A stretch of 64,000 nt of DNA from JBFXDI01 sp050181295. Lineage in GTDB: Bacteria > Pseudomonadota > Alphaproteobacteria > Rhizobiales > Aestuariivirgaceae. Both the position numbers and the translations under genes were made by a program. The stretch is from positions 4,138 through 68,137 of the forward strand of contig JBFXDI010000002.1 in NCBI GenBank assembly GCA_050181295.1, given 5' to 3'. Shown here piece after piece: positions 1 through 7,549 of the stretch. How positions within the stretch are numbered: position 1 is the first letter of the stretch; the number at the start of each line of letters is the position of its first letter. Below the pieces are notes generated by a model. The model was not told the origin of the DNA. It ran no database searches and was given only the letters and a program-made list of their open reading frames with translations.

Positions 1-72
1 CTCACGCTCGAGAAGGCGCCCTCGATCGACGCCTACGAGACACGCCGCGCCACCGAGCGTCCCTGGCTCTGA
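1..72 (+). CDS. C-terminal tail of an unidentified protein (5' partial)
   Basis: The first frame is open from base 1 and ends at a TGA at 70-72, giving the last 23 residues of a protein that starts outside the window. The tail ends in ERPWL and uses the GC-rich codons of the neighbours, which supports it being coding. It is too short to identify. It converges with the toxin gene on the minus strand, with only four bases between the two stop codons. Confidence 0.5.
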   Translation, partial: LTLEKAPSIDAYETRRATERPWL

Positions 73-76
73 CGGC

Positions 77-496
77 TCACGCGGTCCACGGATCGACAAG
101 CTCGATTCCGCAGCCTTCAAAGTCGCTAACGTTGCGCGTGGCGAGGATGGCGCCGTGCGCGGCCGCAATGCCGGCGATCATGGCATCCGACATGTTGATC
201 GGGCGTCCCTGCCGGCGGCGTGCAACGGCAATCGCCGCATAGGCCTTGGCCGCTGCTCCGTCGAACGGAAGGACCCGCCTCTGAAAGTCTTCTGTGAACA
301 CAGCCCGGATCTCTGCTTCGATCTGGCGTCGCCGCACGCCTTCGGGCAGCGCCTCCAAGCCGAACCAGAGTTCCGCCTCAGTAATGGACGTCGTGAACCA
401 CGTGCTGGTTGGCTGACTGTCCAGCCAAGCCGTTACGCGCGCGGAGGGAGCCTTGCGCATGAGCTCCGATAGAACATTGGTATCGAGAACGATCAT
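77..496 (-). CDS. vapC: PIN-domain ribonuclease toxin, VapC/FitB type
   Basis: This 139-residue protein is the toxin half of a type II toxin-antitoxin pair. It opens with MIVLDTNVLSEL, the usual first strand of a PIN domain with the first acidic metal ligand at D5. Further acidic candidates are E40/E42, D104 in the NMSDAMIA segment and D125 in the TRNVSDF segment near the C-terminus, the layout of a Mg-dependent RNase. Length is normal for the family. Its ATG overlaps the antitoxin stop codon in an ATGA junction (493-496), so the two are translationally coupled. The toxin looks intact. PIN toxins of this kind cleave tRNA or mRNA; the target cannot be read from sequence. Confidence 0.93.
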   Translation of the reverse strand: MIVLDTNVLSELMRKAPSARVTAWLDSQPTSTWFTTSITEAELWFGLEALPEGVRRRQIEAEIRAVFTEDFQRRVLPFDGAAAKAYAAIAVARRRQGRPINMSDAMIAGIAAAHGAILATRNVSDFEGCGIELVDPWTA

Positions 497-750
497 TCGG
501 GAAAGTTGGAGAAGTCCGGCGGCTCACGGATAGGTTCGCGTATCGGAAGCTCCAGTTCGACTCCACCTAGCCTTGCGAACCTTTCGTGGATCAAAGTTCC
601 GAGGCCCTTTTCCCCCGGTTCAGGCGCTCCCGCGGCGCGACTGAGAATCTCGCGCACTTCTTCCTCCATCGAGCGGCCGTTCTCGGCCGCCCGAATACGA
701 AGCCTGCGCTTCACCTGATCATCGAGGTTACGGATCGTGATGCTTGCCAT
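493..750 (-). CDS. vapB: Antitoxin, FitA/VapB type ribbon-helix-helix
   Basis: The 85-residue protein starts MASITIRNLDDQVKRRLRIR, a typical FitA-like ribbon-helix-helix DNA-binding N-terminus (about residues 1-40). It has an acidic helix (SMEEEVREIL) and a proline-rich tail (residues 70-85) that would wrap the toxin. A much longer open frame runs upstream through folD on the same strand, but that part is a shadow. I chose the ATG at 748-750 because the family homology begins exactly there. No Shine-Dalgarno sequence precedes it; the start abuts an inverted repeat, which suggests a leaderless transcript repressed by its own product. Confidence 0.9.
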   Translation of the reverse strand: MASITIRNLDDQVKRRLRIRAAENGRSMEEEVREILSRAAGAPEPGEKGLGTLIHERFARLGGVELELPIREPIREPPDFSNFPE

Positions 751-783
751 GCAAGCAATGTAAGCGTTGCCTGCATTGATTGC
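751..783. promoter_or_regulatory. Inverted repeat, likely VapB autoregulatory operator
   Basis: The arms GCAAGCAATG (751-760) and CATTGATTGC (774-783) are inverted copies matching at 9 of 10 positions, separated by 13 bases. The dyad touches the antitoxin ATG. Antitoxins of this family bind such dyads over their own promoter, so I read this as the operator. Confidence 0.6.
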
Positions 784-788
784 AAGCT

Positions 789-1670
789 TTACATCTCTGG
801 AGTGGCGATGCCCTTGGCGGCGCAGGCGGCGCGCACCGTGTTGTGAAGGAGGCAGGCGATGGTCATGGGGCCGACGCCGCCAGGAACCGGTGTGATGGAG
901 CCCGCGACCTCGGCGCAGCTTTGGTAGTCGCAGTCGCCCACGATCTTCCCCTTGCCGTCGCGCTCGATGCGGTTGATGCCGACATCGATGACGCAGGCGC
1001 CGGGCTTCACCCAGTCGCCCTTCACCATCTCCGGACGCCCGACCGCCGCGATCAGGAGATCGGCGCGGCGGCACACGGCCGGCAGATCCCTGGTGCGCGA
1101 ATGGGCGATGGTGACAGTGCAGTTCTCCTGCAGGAGAAGCTGCGCCACAGGCTTGCCGACGATGTTGGAGCGGCCGACCACCACTGCCTCGAGGCCCGAG
1201 AGCGAGCCCAGCGCATCCTTCGCCAGCATCACGCAGCCGACAGGGGTGCAGGCGACGAGCGCCTCCTGGCCCGTGGCCAGCCTGCCGGCATTGATGACGT
1301 GGAAGCCGTCCACGTCCTTGGCCGGGTCGAGCGCGTTGATCACCTTCTCGGCGTCGATGTGCCTGGGCAGCGGCAACTGCACCAGGATGCCGTGCACGGC
1401 GGGATCGGCGTTCAGCCTGCCGATGAGCGCCAGGAGATCGCCTTCGGGCGTCGAAGCATCGAGCTTGTGCTCCCAGGAGTTCATGCCGACCTCGACGGTC
1501 TGGGCGGCCTTGTTGCGCACATAGACGCGGCTCGCCGGATCCTCGCCCACGAGCACGACGGCGAGGCCGGGCGTGAAGCCATGCTCGCTTTTGAGCTTCG
1601 TGACCGCGCCTGCGATGCGCTTGCGCAGGCCTTCCGCAAAACCCTTCCCGTCGATCACCTTGGCGGCCAT
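789..1670 (-). CDS. folD: Bifunctional methylenetetrahydrofolate dehydrogenase / cyclohydrolase
   Basis: FolD interconverts 5,10-methylene-, 5,10-methenyl- and 10-formyl-tetrahydrofolate in the cytoplasm using NADP. The 293-residue length is standard. Visible family signatures are YVRNK with the catalytic lysine at residue 54, QLPLP at about 98-102, DGFH at 121-124, CTPVG at 141-145, the Rossmann segment VVGRSNIVGKP at about 164-174 and PGGVGPMT near the C-terminus. The gene is intact. It sits between yggT and the toxin-antitoxin pair, all on the minus strand. Two other folate enzymes, thyA and folA, are encoded near 31 kb. Confidence 0.97.
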   Translation of the reverse strand: MAAKVIDGKGFAEGLRKRIAGAVTKLKSEHGFTPGLAVVLVGEDPASRVYVRNKAAQTVEVGMNSWEHKLDASTPEGDLLALIGRLNADPAVHGILVQLPLPRHIDAEKVINALDPAKDVDGFHVINAGRLATGQEALVACTPVGCVMLAKDALGSLSGLEAVVVGRSNIVGKPVAQLLLQENCTVTIAHSRTRDLPAVCRRADLLIAAVGRPEMVKGDWVKPGACVIDVGINRIERDGKGKIVGDCDYQSCAEVAGSITPVPGGVGPMTIACLLHNTVRAACAAKGIATPEM

Positions 1671-1818
1671 CAGTCAGCATTCTCCCGGTCAACAGGCGCC
1701 GAGGCGCCTTCTTGAGTACCAGCGCCGGTCCCCGGCACCGCAATGAGCTAGAGCGGCTCCCGCCGCCTATGAGTTGAAAGCCGCAAGGGCGGATCCAGAG
1801 GCTGAGGCTGAGGCGCCG

Positions 1819-2109
1819 TCACAGACTGCTCGCGGGCACGTAGTAGTAGATCGCCTGCTTCAGGAACATGAGGCCGATCAGCAGCACCATGGGCGAAAGG
1901 TCGAGCCCGCCCATGCTCGGGATGATGCGGCGGATGGGCGCGAGCGCCGGTTCGGTGAGGCGGTAGAGGCCGTAGAGGATCTGGTTCACCACGGGATTGC
2001 GCGGGTTGACCACGTTGAAAGCCGTCAGCCAGCTCAGGATCGCCATGATGATGACGATCCAGATATAGATGTCGATAACAGTGAGGATGAGCCAGAGAAA
2101 GGGATTCAT
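1819..2109 (-). CDS. YggT family membrane protein
   Basis: This 96-residue protein has two hydrophobic helices (about residues 3-28 and 73-93) flanking a short loop containing the YggT-typical stretch LYRLTEPALAPIRRIIP. YggT proteins are small inner-membrane proteins, sometimes placed in osmotic-shock tolerance or in cell-division neighbourhoods; the molecular role is unsettled. In alphaproteobacteria yggT often lies beside folD, as here, although the DUF167 gene that commonly accompanies it is absent. The 148-base gap to folD holds no convincing gene. Confidence 0.88.
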   Translation of the reverse strand: MNPFLWLILTVIDIYIWIVIIMAILSWLTAFNVVNPRNPVVNQILYGLYRLTEPALAPIRRIIPSMGGLDLSPMVLLIGLMFLKQAIYYYVPASSL

Positions 2110-2230
2110 TCAGCGGTTCCGTTGCGCCCTTGCGGGCCAGATTTAGCGGCGGGAACGGGAGGGCGCAAGGCGGCCTTCCGCTCGGCTTGACAGGCCGGAA
2201 GGCGGACGCCTACATACGCCCCGACCTCAA

Positions 2231-2306
2231 GGGGCAGTAGCTCAGTTGGGAGAGCGCGGCGTTCGCAATGCCGAGGTCAGGGGTTCGATCCCCCTCTGCT
2301 CCACCA
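2231..2306 (+). tRNA. tRNA-Ala (anticodon CGC)
   Basis: All four arms fold: acceptor GGGGCAG with CTGCTCC, D arm GCTC/GAGC, anticodon stem CGGCG/TGCCG around loop TTCGCAA, and T arm AGGGG/CCCCT around TTCGATC. The anticodon CGC is at 2264-2266, decoding GCG alanine codons. CCA is encoded at the 3' end. The total length is 76 bases. Confidence 0.97.
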
Positions 2307-2475
2307 TCCTTTGGCCGTCGATACGGTGTGAGGAAGATCAATCACTTAGAGGGTCCGCCAAGATATATGGACCCCACGCATGGACCTCACGTTATTCACC
2401 GTCATTCCGGGAGCCTCACGCTCTCGAGCGCCGTCCCTAGCTGATCCGTGCTGGTGCCGCGTTGGCGCTTTTCTC

Positions 2476-2910
2476 TCAAATCCTCAGAACTCGGCGCAGG
2501 CGAGCGAACTGTTGCACAATTGAATGCGGCGCCTGAGCCGCGATCGTGATGGCAAGCAGTCCGACGCACCGCGCGGCTATCCATCGGGCTCTCAAGCGCG
2601 ACCCCTTAAAGATGGCCTCAAGATACTCAAGGCGGTGGTCTGATAGTTGAGGTTCAACGACCAGCGAGTAGGTACGCGGGGAGAATATTGCGCGCGCAAT
2701 TTGGATGAGCGGTATTTCCATAGGATGAGGGGGAGTTATCCTCATCACTCCTACTAGGACGCCCATGGGTGGCTCAGTGCTGCTAGCGTCTACCGGATCG
2801 AGGAGGCAGGTTTCCACGATGTGAGGCCAGTCGCGCGACGGCCAGCCTTGTGTCGGCTCCAAAGCTTCCTCGGCTTCCTCTTTCATTGGAAGGCGGCGGC
2901 CCGGACTCAT
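2476..2910 (-). CDS. Unknown protein, paralogue of the next gene; PadR islet
   Basis: I do not recognise this 144-residue protein. Residues about 75-134 closely match residues 119-175 of the upstream neighbour: both have a block [FY]S-R-TY-L-V-EPQLSDH--EY-EA, then a basic stretch, then a hydrophobic helix (residues 113-130) ending in a basic C-terminus. The start at 2910 overlaps the neighbour's TAA in a TAATG junction and has GGAGG upstream, so it is the third gene of the PadR operon. The N-terminal half is not shared between the paralogues. Base composition is lower in GC than the surrounding genome. A single-helix membrane-associated protein is a reasonable inference. Confidence 0.7.
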   Translation of the reverse strand: MSPGRRLPMKEEAEEALEPTQGWPSRDWPHIVETCLLDPVDASSTEPPMGVLVGVMRITPPHPMEIPLIQIARAIFSPRTYSLVVEPQLSDHRLEYLEAIFKGSRLRARWIAARCVGLLAITIAAQAPHSIVQQFARLRRVLRI

Positions 2911-3485
2911 TAAGCTCCTCCGCCGCCCGTCAGCTTCCAGAGAGCCACGCACTTGCGGATGAGGGAGACGGGGACCTGCGCGAGCATCGTGGCAGCCAGC
3001 ATCCACGCGCATCTGGCGGCGATCAAACGGGCCTTGCGCATGTCGCGGGCCGCCACCGCTTCGACGTACTCCATGTGATGATCGGACAGCTGCGGCTCAA
3101 TCACGAGCCTATAGGTGCGCCGGGAGTAGACGATGCGGGCGAAAGCGGAGATACGGGAGCCGGGGAGGCGATGTATTCGTTGCCTTGCCGAGCCGCTATC
3201 ACTGGGCTTAGGACGCAATAGTTTCAATCGCTCGTTGCGTTGGACTCTGGCCTCTAGCTTTACATCCAGCCTTGCGCCCGTGGCCACCGCATTCATTAGG
3301 TCTACCAACGTCTTCTCCGCTGCCATCAGCCGCTCTTGTTGCTCTATGGCGTTCTCCGTCCAGCGGGCAAACGATAGGTTCGGCCAAACAGACTCCACCG
3401 GGGGCTTCCCGGAGAGGAGACGTTCTTTCTCCGCGACCAGCCAACGCTCGATCGCTTCGCGGAAAATGTCTGACTCATCACGCAT
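2910..3485 (-). CDS. Unknown protein with conserved C-terminal block; PadR islet
   Basis: This 191-residue protein starts at an ATG at 3485 behind GGGGAG, overlapping the PadR stop codon by eight bases. The N-terminal half (residues 1-95) is charged and helical, possibly coiled coil. Residues 119-175 hold the block shared with the downstream paralogue (YSRRTYRLVIEPQLSDHH then MEYVEA), followed by a hydrophobic segment at 158-177. The pair is translationally coupled to a PadR-like regulator, so the proteins are probably its regulatory target or partner. I cannot assign a function. Confidence 0.75.
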   Translation of the reverse strand: MRDESDIFREAIERWLVAEKERLLSGKPPVESVWPNLSFARWTENAIEQQERLMAAEKTLVDLMNAVATGARLDVKLEARVQRNERLKLLRPKPSDSGSARQRIHRLPGSRISAFARIVYSRRTYRLVIEPQLSDHHMEYVEAVAARDMRKARLIAARCAWMLAATMLAQVPVSLIRKCVALWKLTGGGGA

Positions 3486-3774
3486 AGCCAAGCTCCCCGC
3501 TCATCACCGCCGCTGCGGCACGGGAAGCCGCGAGTGCCCGTTGTCCCAAGCCGGTGGCCTTGAAGAGGCGTCGAGGGAGCCCCGGCGTCGAGGGTTCCTT
3601 TACCTCTCGCGACTCTACGAAGCCCTTGTCCGCCATGCGCCCGAGGGTGACATAAATGGTGCCGCGCTTGAGGCTCGGCTCATGGGCGATCATCTGGAGG
3701 CCGTAGAGTTCGCCTCGGTTGACAAGTAGCTCCAGGATCACGGCCTCGGTCTCGGAAAGCCTAGGGAATGCCAT
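3478..3774 (-). CDS. PadR family transcriptional regulator
   Basis: The 98-residue protein has the PadR winged-helix fold: a recognition region LYGLQMI followed by LKRGTIYVTLGRMADKGFVE (about residues 24-55) and a basic wing. It lacks the long C-terminal dimerisation helix of full-size PadR proteins, so it is a short PadR-s1-like form. The start at 3774 follows GAGGAAG. It is the first gene of a three-gene operon with a near-consensus promoter just upstream (3807-3835). It probably represses its own operon, as PadR proteins commonly do. The low-GC islet begins right after tRNA-Ala, which hints at horizontal transfer. Confidence 0.85.
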   Translation of the reverse strand: MAFPRLSETEAVILELLVNRGELYGLQMIAHEPSLKRGTIYVTLGRMADKGFVESREVKEPSTPGLPRRLFKATGLGQRALAASRAAAAVMSGELGYA

Positions 3775-3806
3775 TTGACGCCACTTCCTCGTTATGAGTC
3801 GGACAG

Positions 3807-3835
3807 ATTGTAAGACTCGCACTGCCAGGTGTCAA
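3807..3835 (-). promoter_or_regulatory. Near-consensus sigma-70 promoter of the PadR operon
   Basis: Read on the minus strand, TTGACA (3830-3835) is followed by a 17-base spacer and TACAAT (3807-3812). The expected transcription start leaves roughly 25 bases before the PadR start codon. Such a strong promoter implies that expression is held down by a repressor, most likely PadR itself. Confidence 0.75.
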
Positions 3836-3952
3836 TTGCTTCCAGGACGGCTCCTCGACAGCCGCTCAGACCGCCCACGGGCCTTGAGAAGCGCCTCGCC
3901 GGCGTGCGAACATCATCTCAGGGTTTCCGCAGCGTCATCCGGGGATGCCGAC

Positions 3953-5143
3953 ATGAACGACCTGGCGCCGTCCGGCGAGCGCTATCTCGGCCTCTCCTCG
4001 ACCGAGCCGACGATCCCCAGCGCCTGGTATCGCGATCCCGTCCATCACGATCGCGAGCTTGCCGCCATCTGGTACCGGAACTGGGCCTATCTCTGCCATG
4101 AGAGCGCGCTAGCCGCTCCTCTCTCGTTCCGGACCTTCCGGATCGGAGACCAGACCATCCTCGTGCTCAGGGACGACAAGGGGGCGCTCCAGGCCTTCCA
4201 CAACACCTGCCGGCATCGCGGCTCGGAGCTCTGCAGGGCGACGCAAGGCCGGCTCAAGTCGAAGCTGCTGGTCTGCCCCTATCACAACTGGGGCTACTCG
4301 CTGCAGGGCGACCTCGTGCGGGTGCCGCATGCGAAGCCGGTCTCGGGCTTCGAGGCTTCCGCGCTCGGGCTCTACCGCGTGCATCTCCAGTGCTGGCGGG
4401 GCCTGGTCTTCGTCAATCTGGAACGCGGCGCGCCGGCCCCGCTCGAGGCAAGCTTCGAGCCTTCCGGCGAGGCGCTGGCCAACTGGCCGCTCGAGCGTCT
4501 GGTCGTGGGACACAGCTTCCGCAAGGAACTCGCCTGCAACTGGAAGCTCTTCTGGGAGAACTACAACGAATGCCTGCATTGCCCCGGCATGCATCCGGAG
4601 CTCTGCGATCTCGTGCCGCTCTACGGCCGCGCCATGATGGACCGGCGCGACGATCCGGCCTTCGCCGAGCATGCGGACGCCACGGACCCGCGCTTCACGG
4701 GCGGGCTCAGGGCCGGCGCGCGCACCTGGTCGATGAACGGGCAACTGGCGGGGCCGGAATTTCCGGACCTCACGCCGGAGGAGTGCGCCGCGGGCCAGAC
4801 CTTCGTCACGACCCTGCCCGCGATGTTTCTCATCGCGCATCCGGACTATGTGCGTACGGTGCGGCTCCTGCCGCTCGGGCCCACGCGCACCGAGCTTCTG
4901 GCCGAGTGGCTGTTTCCGGAGGAGACGCTCGCCGCGCCCGGCTTCGATCTCGCCAACACGGTGGACTTCGCCACCCTCGTCATGTCGCAGGACGGCAAGG
5001 CCTGCGAGCTCAATCAGCGGGGACTCGCCGCCCTGCCGCACGAGCGGGGCATCCTCATGCCGCAGGAATACGAGATTTCCGGCTTCCACCGCTGGATCCG
5101 GGAGATGCTGGACGACCATAAAAAGGGAGGGGAGAACGCATGA
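3953..5143 (+). CDS. Rieske aromatic-ring-hydroxylating / demethylating oxygenase, alpha subunit type
   Basis: The 396-residue protein has an N-terminal Rieske [2Fe-2S] domain with ligands C86-x-H88 (CRHRG) and C108-x2-H111 (CPYHNW). Its C-terminal catalytic domain has the non-heme iron signature in WENYNECLHCPGMHPEL, with H209 and H214 as likely iron ligands. The closest functional class by pattern is the quaternary-amine oxygenases such as the glycine-betaine and stachydrine demethylases, but the substrate is not known. A reductase partner is not encoded nearby. Its TGA overlaps the ATG of the PotF-like gene, giving a coupled operon. The ATG at 3953 is chosen because the homologous region starts there, although its ribosome site is weak. 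Confidence 0.9.
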   Translation: MNDLAPSGERYLGLSSTEPTIPSAWYRDPVHHDRELAAIWYRNWAYLCHESALAAPLSFRTFRIGDQTILVLRDDKGALQAFHNTCRHRGSELCRATQGRLKSKLLVCPYHNWGYSLQGDLVRVPHAKPVSGFEASALGLYRVHLQCWRGLVFVNLERGAPAPLEASFEPSGEALANWPLERLVVGHSFRKELACNWKLFWENYNECLHCPGMHPELCDLVPLYGRAMMDRRDDPAFAEHADATDPRFTGGLRAGARTWSMNGQLAGPEFPDLTPEECAAGQTFVTTLPAMFLIAHPDYVRTVRLLPLGPTRTELLAEWLFPEETLAAPGFDLANTVDFATLVMSQDGKACELNQRGLAALPHERGILMPQEYEISGFHRWIREMLDDHKKGGENA

Positions 5144-6243
5144 AGCATGCACTATGGGCCTGCGGACTGGCCGTGCTGGCGGCCGCGGGACTAGGGACGA
5201 TGCCCGGCGCCAGGGCTCAGGAGAAGGTGGTCAACGTCTATAACTGGGCCGACTATATCGGGGAGACCACGATCGCCGACTTCGAGAAGGAGACCGGCAT
5301 CAAGGTCAACTACGACCACTATGATTCCTCCGAGGCCGCCGAGGCCAAGGTCATTGCCGGCTCCTCCGGCTACGACGTCGTCGTCATCGCCTCGCGCAAT
5401 CTGCAGGCCTTCCTTCCCGCCAAGGTGCTCCAGAAGATCGACAAGTCGAAGCTTCCGGGCTGGTCGCATCTCGATCCGGAAATGCTCCGTATCCTGAGCA
5501 GCACGGACCCGGGCAACGAGTATGCGATGCCCTATATGTGGGGCTCGACCGGCGTCACCTACAACACCGAGGCGGTCGACGCGCTCGTTCCCGACGCGCC
5601 CTACGACTCGATGGACATGCTGCTCAAGCCGGAGCTGGCGGAGAAGATCGCGGGCTGCGGCATCAACATCATCGACTCGCAGGCCAACGTGGTGCCGATG
5701 GTGCTCGCGCATCTCGGCAAGGATCCGCAGTCGCAGGAGCCTCAGGACCTCGAAGCCGTGGTCGAGGCCTTCAAGCCGGTGCGGCAGCACTTCAAGTCCT
5801 TCGACAACAACAACTACACGGCGCAGCTTCTGAACAAGGAGCTCTGCGTCACCATGAACTGGGCCGGCGACTACGCGACCGCCTTGGCGCGCGCCAAGGA
5901 GGCGAATGTCGACATCAAGCTGCGCTACGAGGTGCCGAAGTCCGGGAGCCCGGTGTGGTTCGATGTCTTCGTGGTCCTGGCGGACTCCAAGAACGTCGAC
6001 AACGCGCATGCCTTCCTCGACTACATGCTGCGGCCTCAGGTGATCGCGGCGGCCACCAATTTCGTGAACTACGCCAATGCCAACAAGGATGCGACACCGC
6101 TCGTCAACAAGGCCATCACGGACAACCCGGCCATCTATCCGGACGAGGCGGTGCGCAAGCGCCTGTGGCTGCAGAAGCCCGCTTCGCCCGAATACGAGCG
6201 GCTCCGGACCGACGCCTGGAACCGCATCCGCACCGGCTCCTGA
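5140..6243 (+). CDS. Periplasmic polyamine-binding protein, PotF/PotD family
   Basis: The 367-residue protein begins with a Sec signal peptide (cleavage probably after ARA at residue 26). Next comes KVVNVYNWADYIGE, the typical first strand of PotF-like spermidine/putrescine-binding proteins. Further family features are the AMPYMWGSTGV segment and the C-terminal RLRTDAWNRIRTG. It should bind a polyamine-like substrate in the periplasm for an ABC importer. No permease or ATPase gene is next to it, so it must use a transporter encoded elsewhere. It overlaps the Rieske oxygenase gene by four bases, tying uptake to oxidation. Confidence 0.93.
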   Translation: MKHALWACGLAVLAAAGLGTMPGARAQEKVVNVYNWADYIGETTIADFEKETGIKVNYDHYDSSEAAEAKVIAGSSGYDVVVIASRNLQAFLPAKVLQKIDKSKLPGWSHLDPEMLRILSSTDPGNEYAMPYMWGSTGVTYNTEAVDALVPDAPYDSMDMLLKPELAEKIAGCGINIIDSQANVVPMVLAHLGKDPQSQEPQDLEAVVEAFKPVRQHFKSFDNNNYTAQLLNKELCVTMNWAGDYATALARAKEANVDIKLRYEVPKSGSPVWFDVFVVLADSKNVDNAHAFLDYMLRPQVIAAATNFVNYANANKDATPLVNKAITDNPAIYPDEAVRKRLWLQKPASPEYERLRTDAWNRIRTGS

Positions 6244-6382
6244 CGGACTTTCCAAGGGAGCGGCCGGCCGCGGGCCGCTCCCGCTTCAGGCTTCGATGTT
6301 TCAAGCTTCGAGCATTCGCTATGGATCGAAGGGGCGCCGCCCTCGACAATCGGGCATCGCCTGACGCTAGCGGAGGAATTTT

Positions 6383-7315
6383 ATGATCCAACGGCCCGTG
6401 CCATGGCCGAACGGCGCCAGGACCGCCGTCGCCATCACCTTCGACATGGATGCCGACAGTCTCATCCACATCGCCCATCCGCGCGACTCGATCACCCGCG
6501 TCTCGACCATCTCGATGCTGAAATACGGGCCGGAGGTAGCCATACCGCGCATCCTCGAGGGCTACCGCCGCTTCGGGCTGAAGCAGACCTTCTTCGTGCC
6601 CGCCTGGTGCATCGAGCAGTATCCGAAGGCGGTCGAGGCCATGGTCAAAGGCGGCCACGAGGTCGGCTTCCACGGCTATATCCACGAGGCGCCGAACGCG
6701 CTGTCGCGCGAGGAGGAGCACTACTGGATGCGCCGCTCGATCGAGGTCATCGAGAAGCACACGGGGCAGAGGCCGCGCGGCAACCGCTCGCCGCTCTACA
6801 ACTATTCGATCAATACGACCGACCTCCTGATCGAGGAAGGCATCCTCTACGATTCCTCGCTCATGGGCGACGAGGTGCCCTACATCCTGAAGTCGGCCAA
6901 GGGCGAGATCGTGGAGTTGCCCGCCACCTGGGCGACCGACGACTGGCCGCCCTATGTCCATTCGATGGATCTCGACTACATGTTCCAGATCATGTCGCCG
7001 GACCGGGCCATGGAGACCTTCATGGCCGAGTTCAACGCCGTGCACGCGCTCGGCGGGGCCCTGTGGATCGGCGTCTGGCATCCCTTCGTCAGCGGTCGCC
7101 TATCTCGCTGGCTCAGGATCGAGAAGATGATCGAGGAGATGCTCGAGCGGGGCGGGGTGTGGTTCGCGACGCTCGAGGAGATCGCGGCGCATGTGCAGAA
7201 ATGCCGGGCGGATGGAACCTACGAGGCGCGGGTGGACGAACTGCCCTATTACGACCGGCTGCAGGTCCCGAATCCGTCGCCGACACCCATGCTGCTCGAC
7301 CGGTCGATCAAGTAG
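6383..7315 (+). CDS. Polysaccharide deacetylase (NodB/PuuE-like) family protein
   Basis: The 310-residue protein carries the carbohydrate esterase 4 metal site: TFDMD with D21/D23, the H97-x3-H101 pair in GFHGYIHE, and the downstream GNRSPLYNYS motif. The lack of a signal peptide and the overall pattern fit the PuuE/allantoinase-like branch that hydrolyses C-N bonds rather than chitin. A strong GGAGGA precedes the ATG. It is the last gene of the Rieske/PotF operon and is followed by a clear terminator. By context it may remove an acyl group from an imported amine; this is inference. Confidence 0.85.
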   Translation: MIQRPVPWPNGARTAVAITFDMDADSLIHIAHPRDSITRVSTISMLKYGPEVAIPRILEGYRRFGLKQTFFVPAWCIEQYPKAVEAMVKGGHEVGFHGYIHEAPNALSREEEHYWMRRSIEVIEKHTGQRPRGNRSPLYNYSINTTDLLIEEGILYDSSLMGDEVPYILKSAKGEIVELPATWATDDWPPYVHSMDLDYMFQIMSPDRAMETFMAEFNAVHALGGALWIGVWHPFVSGRLSRWLRIEKMIEEMLERGGVWFATLEEIAAHVQKCRADGTYEARVDELPYYDRLQVPNPSPTPMLLDRSIK

Positions 7316-7318
7316 CAG

Positions 7319-7348
7319 ACGGGGAGGCCGCTTGCACGGCCTCCCCGT
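7319..7348 (+). terminator. Rho-independent terminator of the Rieske/PotF/deacetylase operon
   Basis: A perfect stem GGGGAGGCCG (7321-7330) and CGGCCTCCCC (7337-7346) with a six-base loop extends by two more pairs and runs into TTTCT. It lies four bases after the deacetylase stop codon. Confidence 0.85.
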
Positions 7349-7549
7349 TTCTGTGGCCGGGTACGCAGTACCTGATCCCGGCGCTGGCCTCCTCCCAGCA
7401 AACAGCGCGCCAAGTGAGATTGCGGTAAATGTGGAATCCGGCGGCGGCCGGGCCGCAAGATGTTGGGAAGCTGACGTAACGGCCGTTTCGCATTCCGCAA
7501 AACCCGCGTTGCAATCCGCGAAAATGGCTGCAAAACGGGAAAGTCGGCG

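Noticed and set aside
493..1743. 416-codon open frame on the minus strand
   Set aside because: Only the last 85 codons (the antitoxin) are real. The rest lies over folD in another frame, is arginine-rich and lacks any family pattern.
2307..3900. Second copy of the tRNA-Ala 3' end as an attachment site
   Set aside because: I looked for a repeat of the T-arm and CCA end on the far side of the PadR islet and found none, nor an integrase; the islet origin stays an inference.
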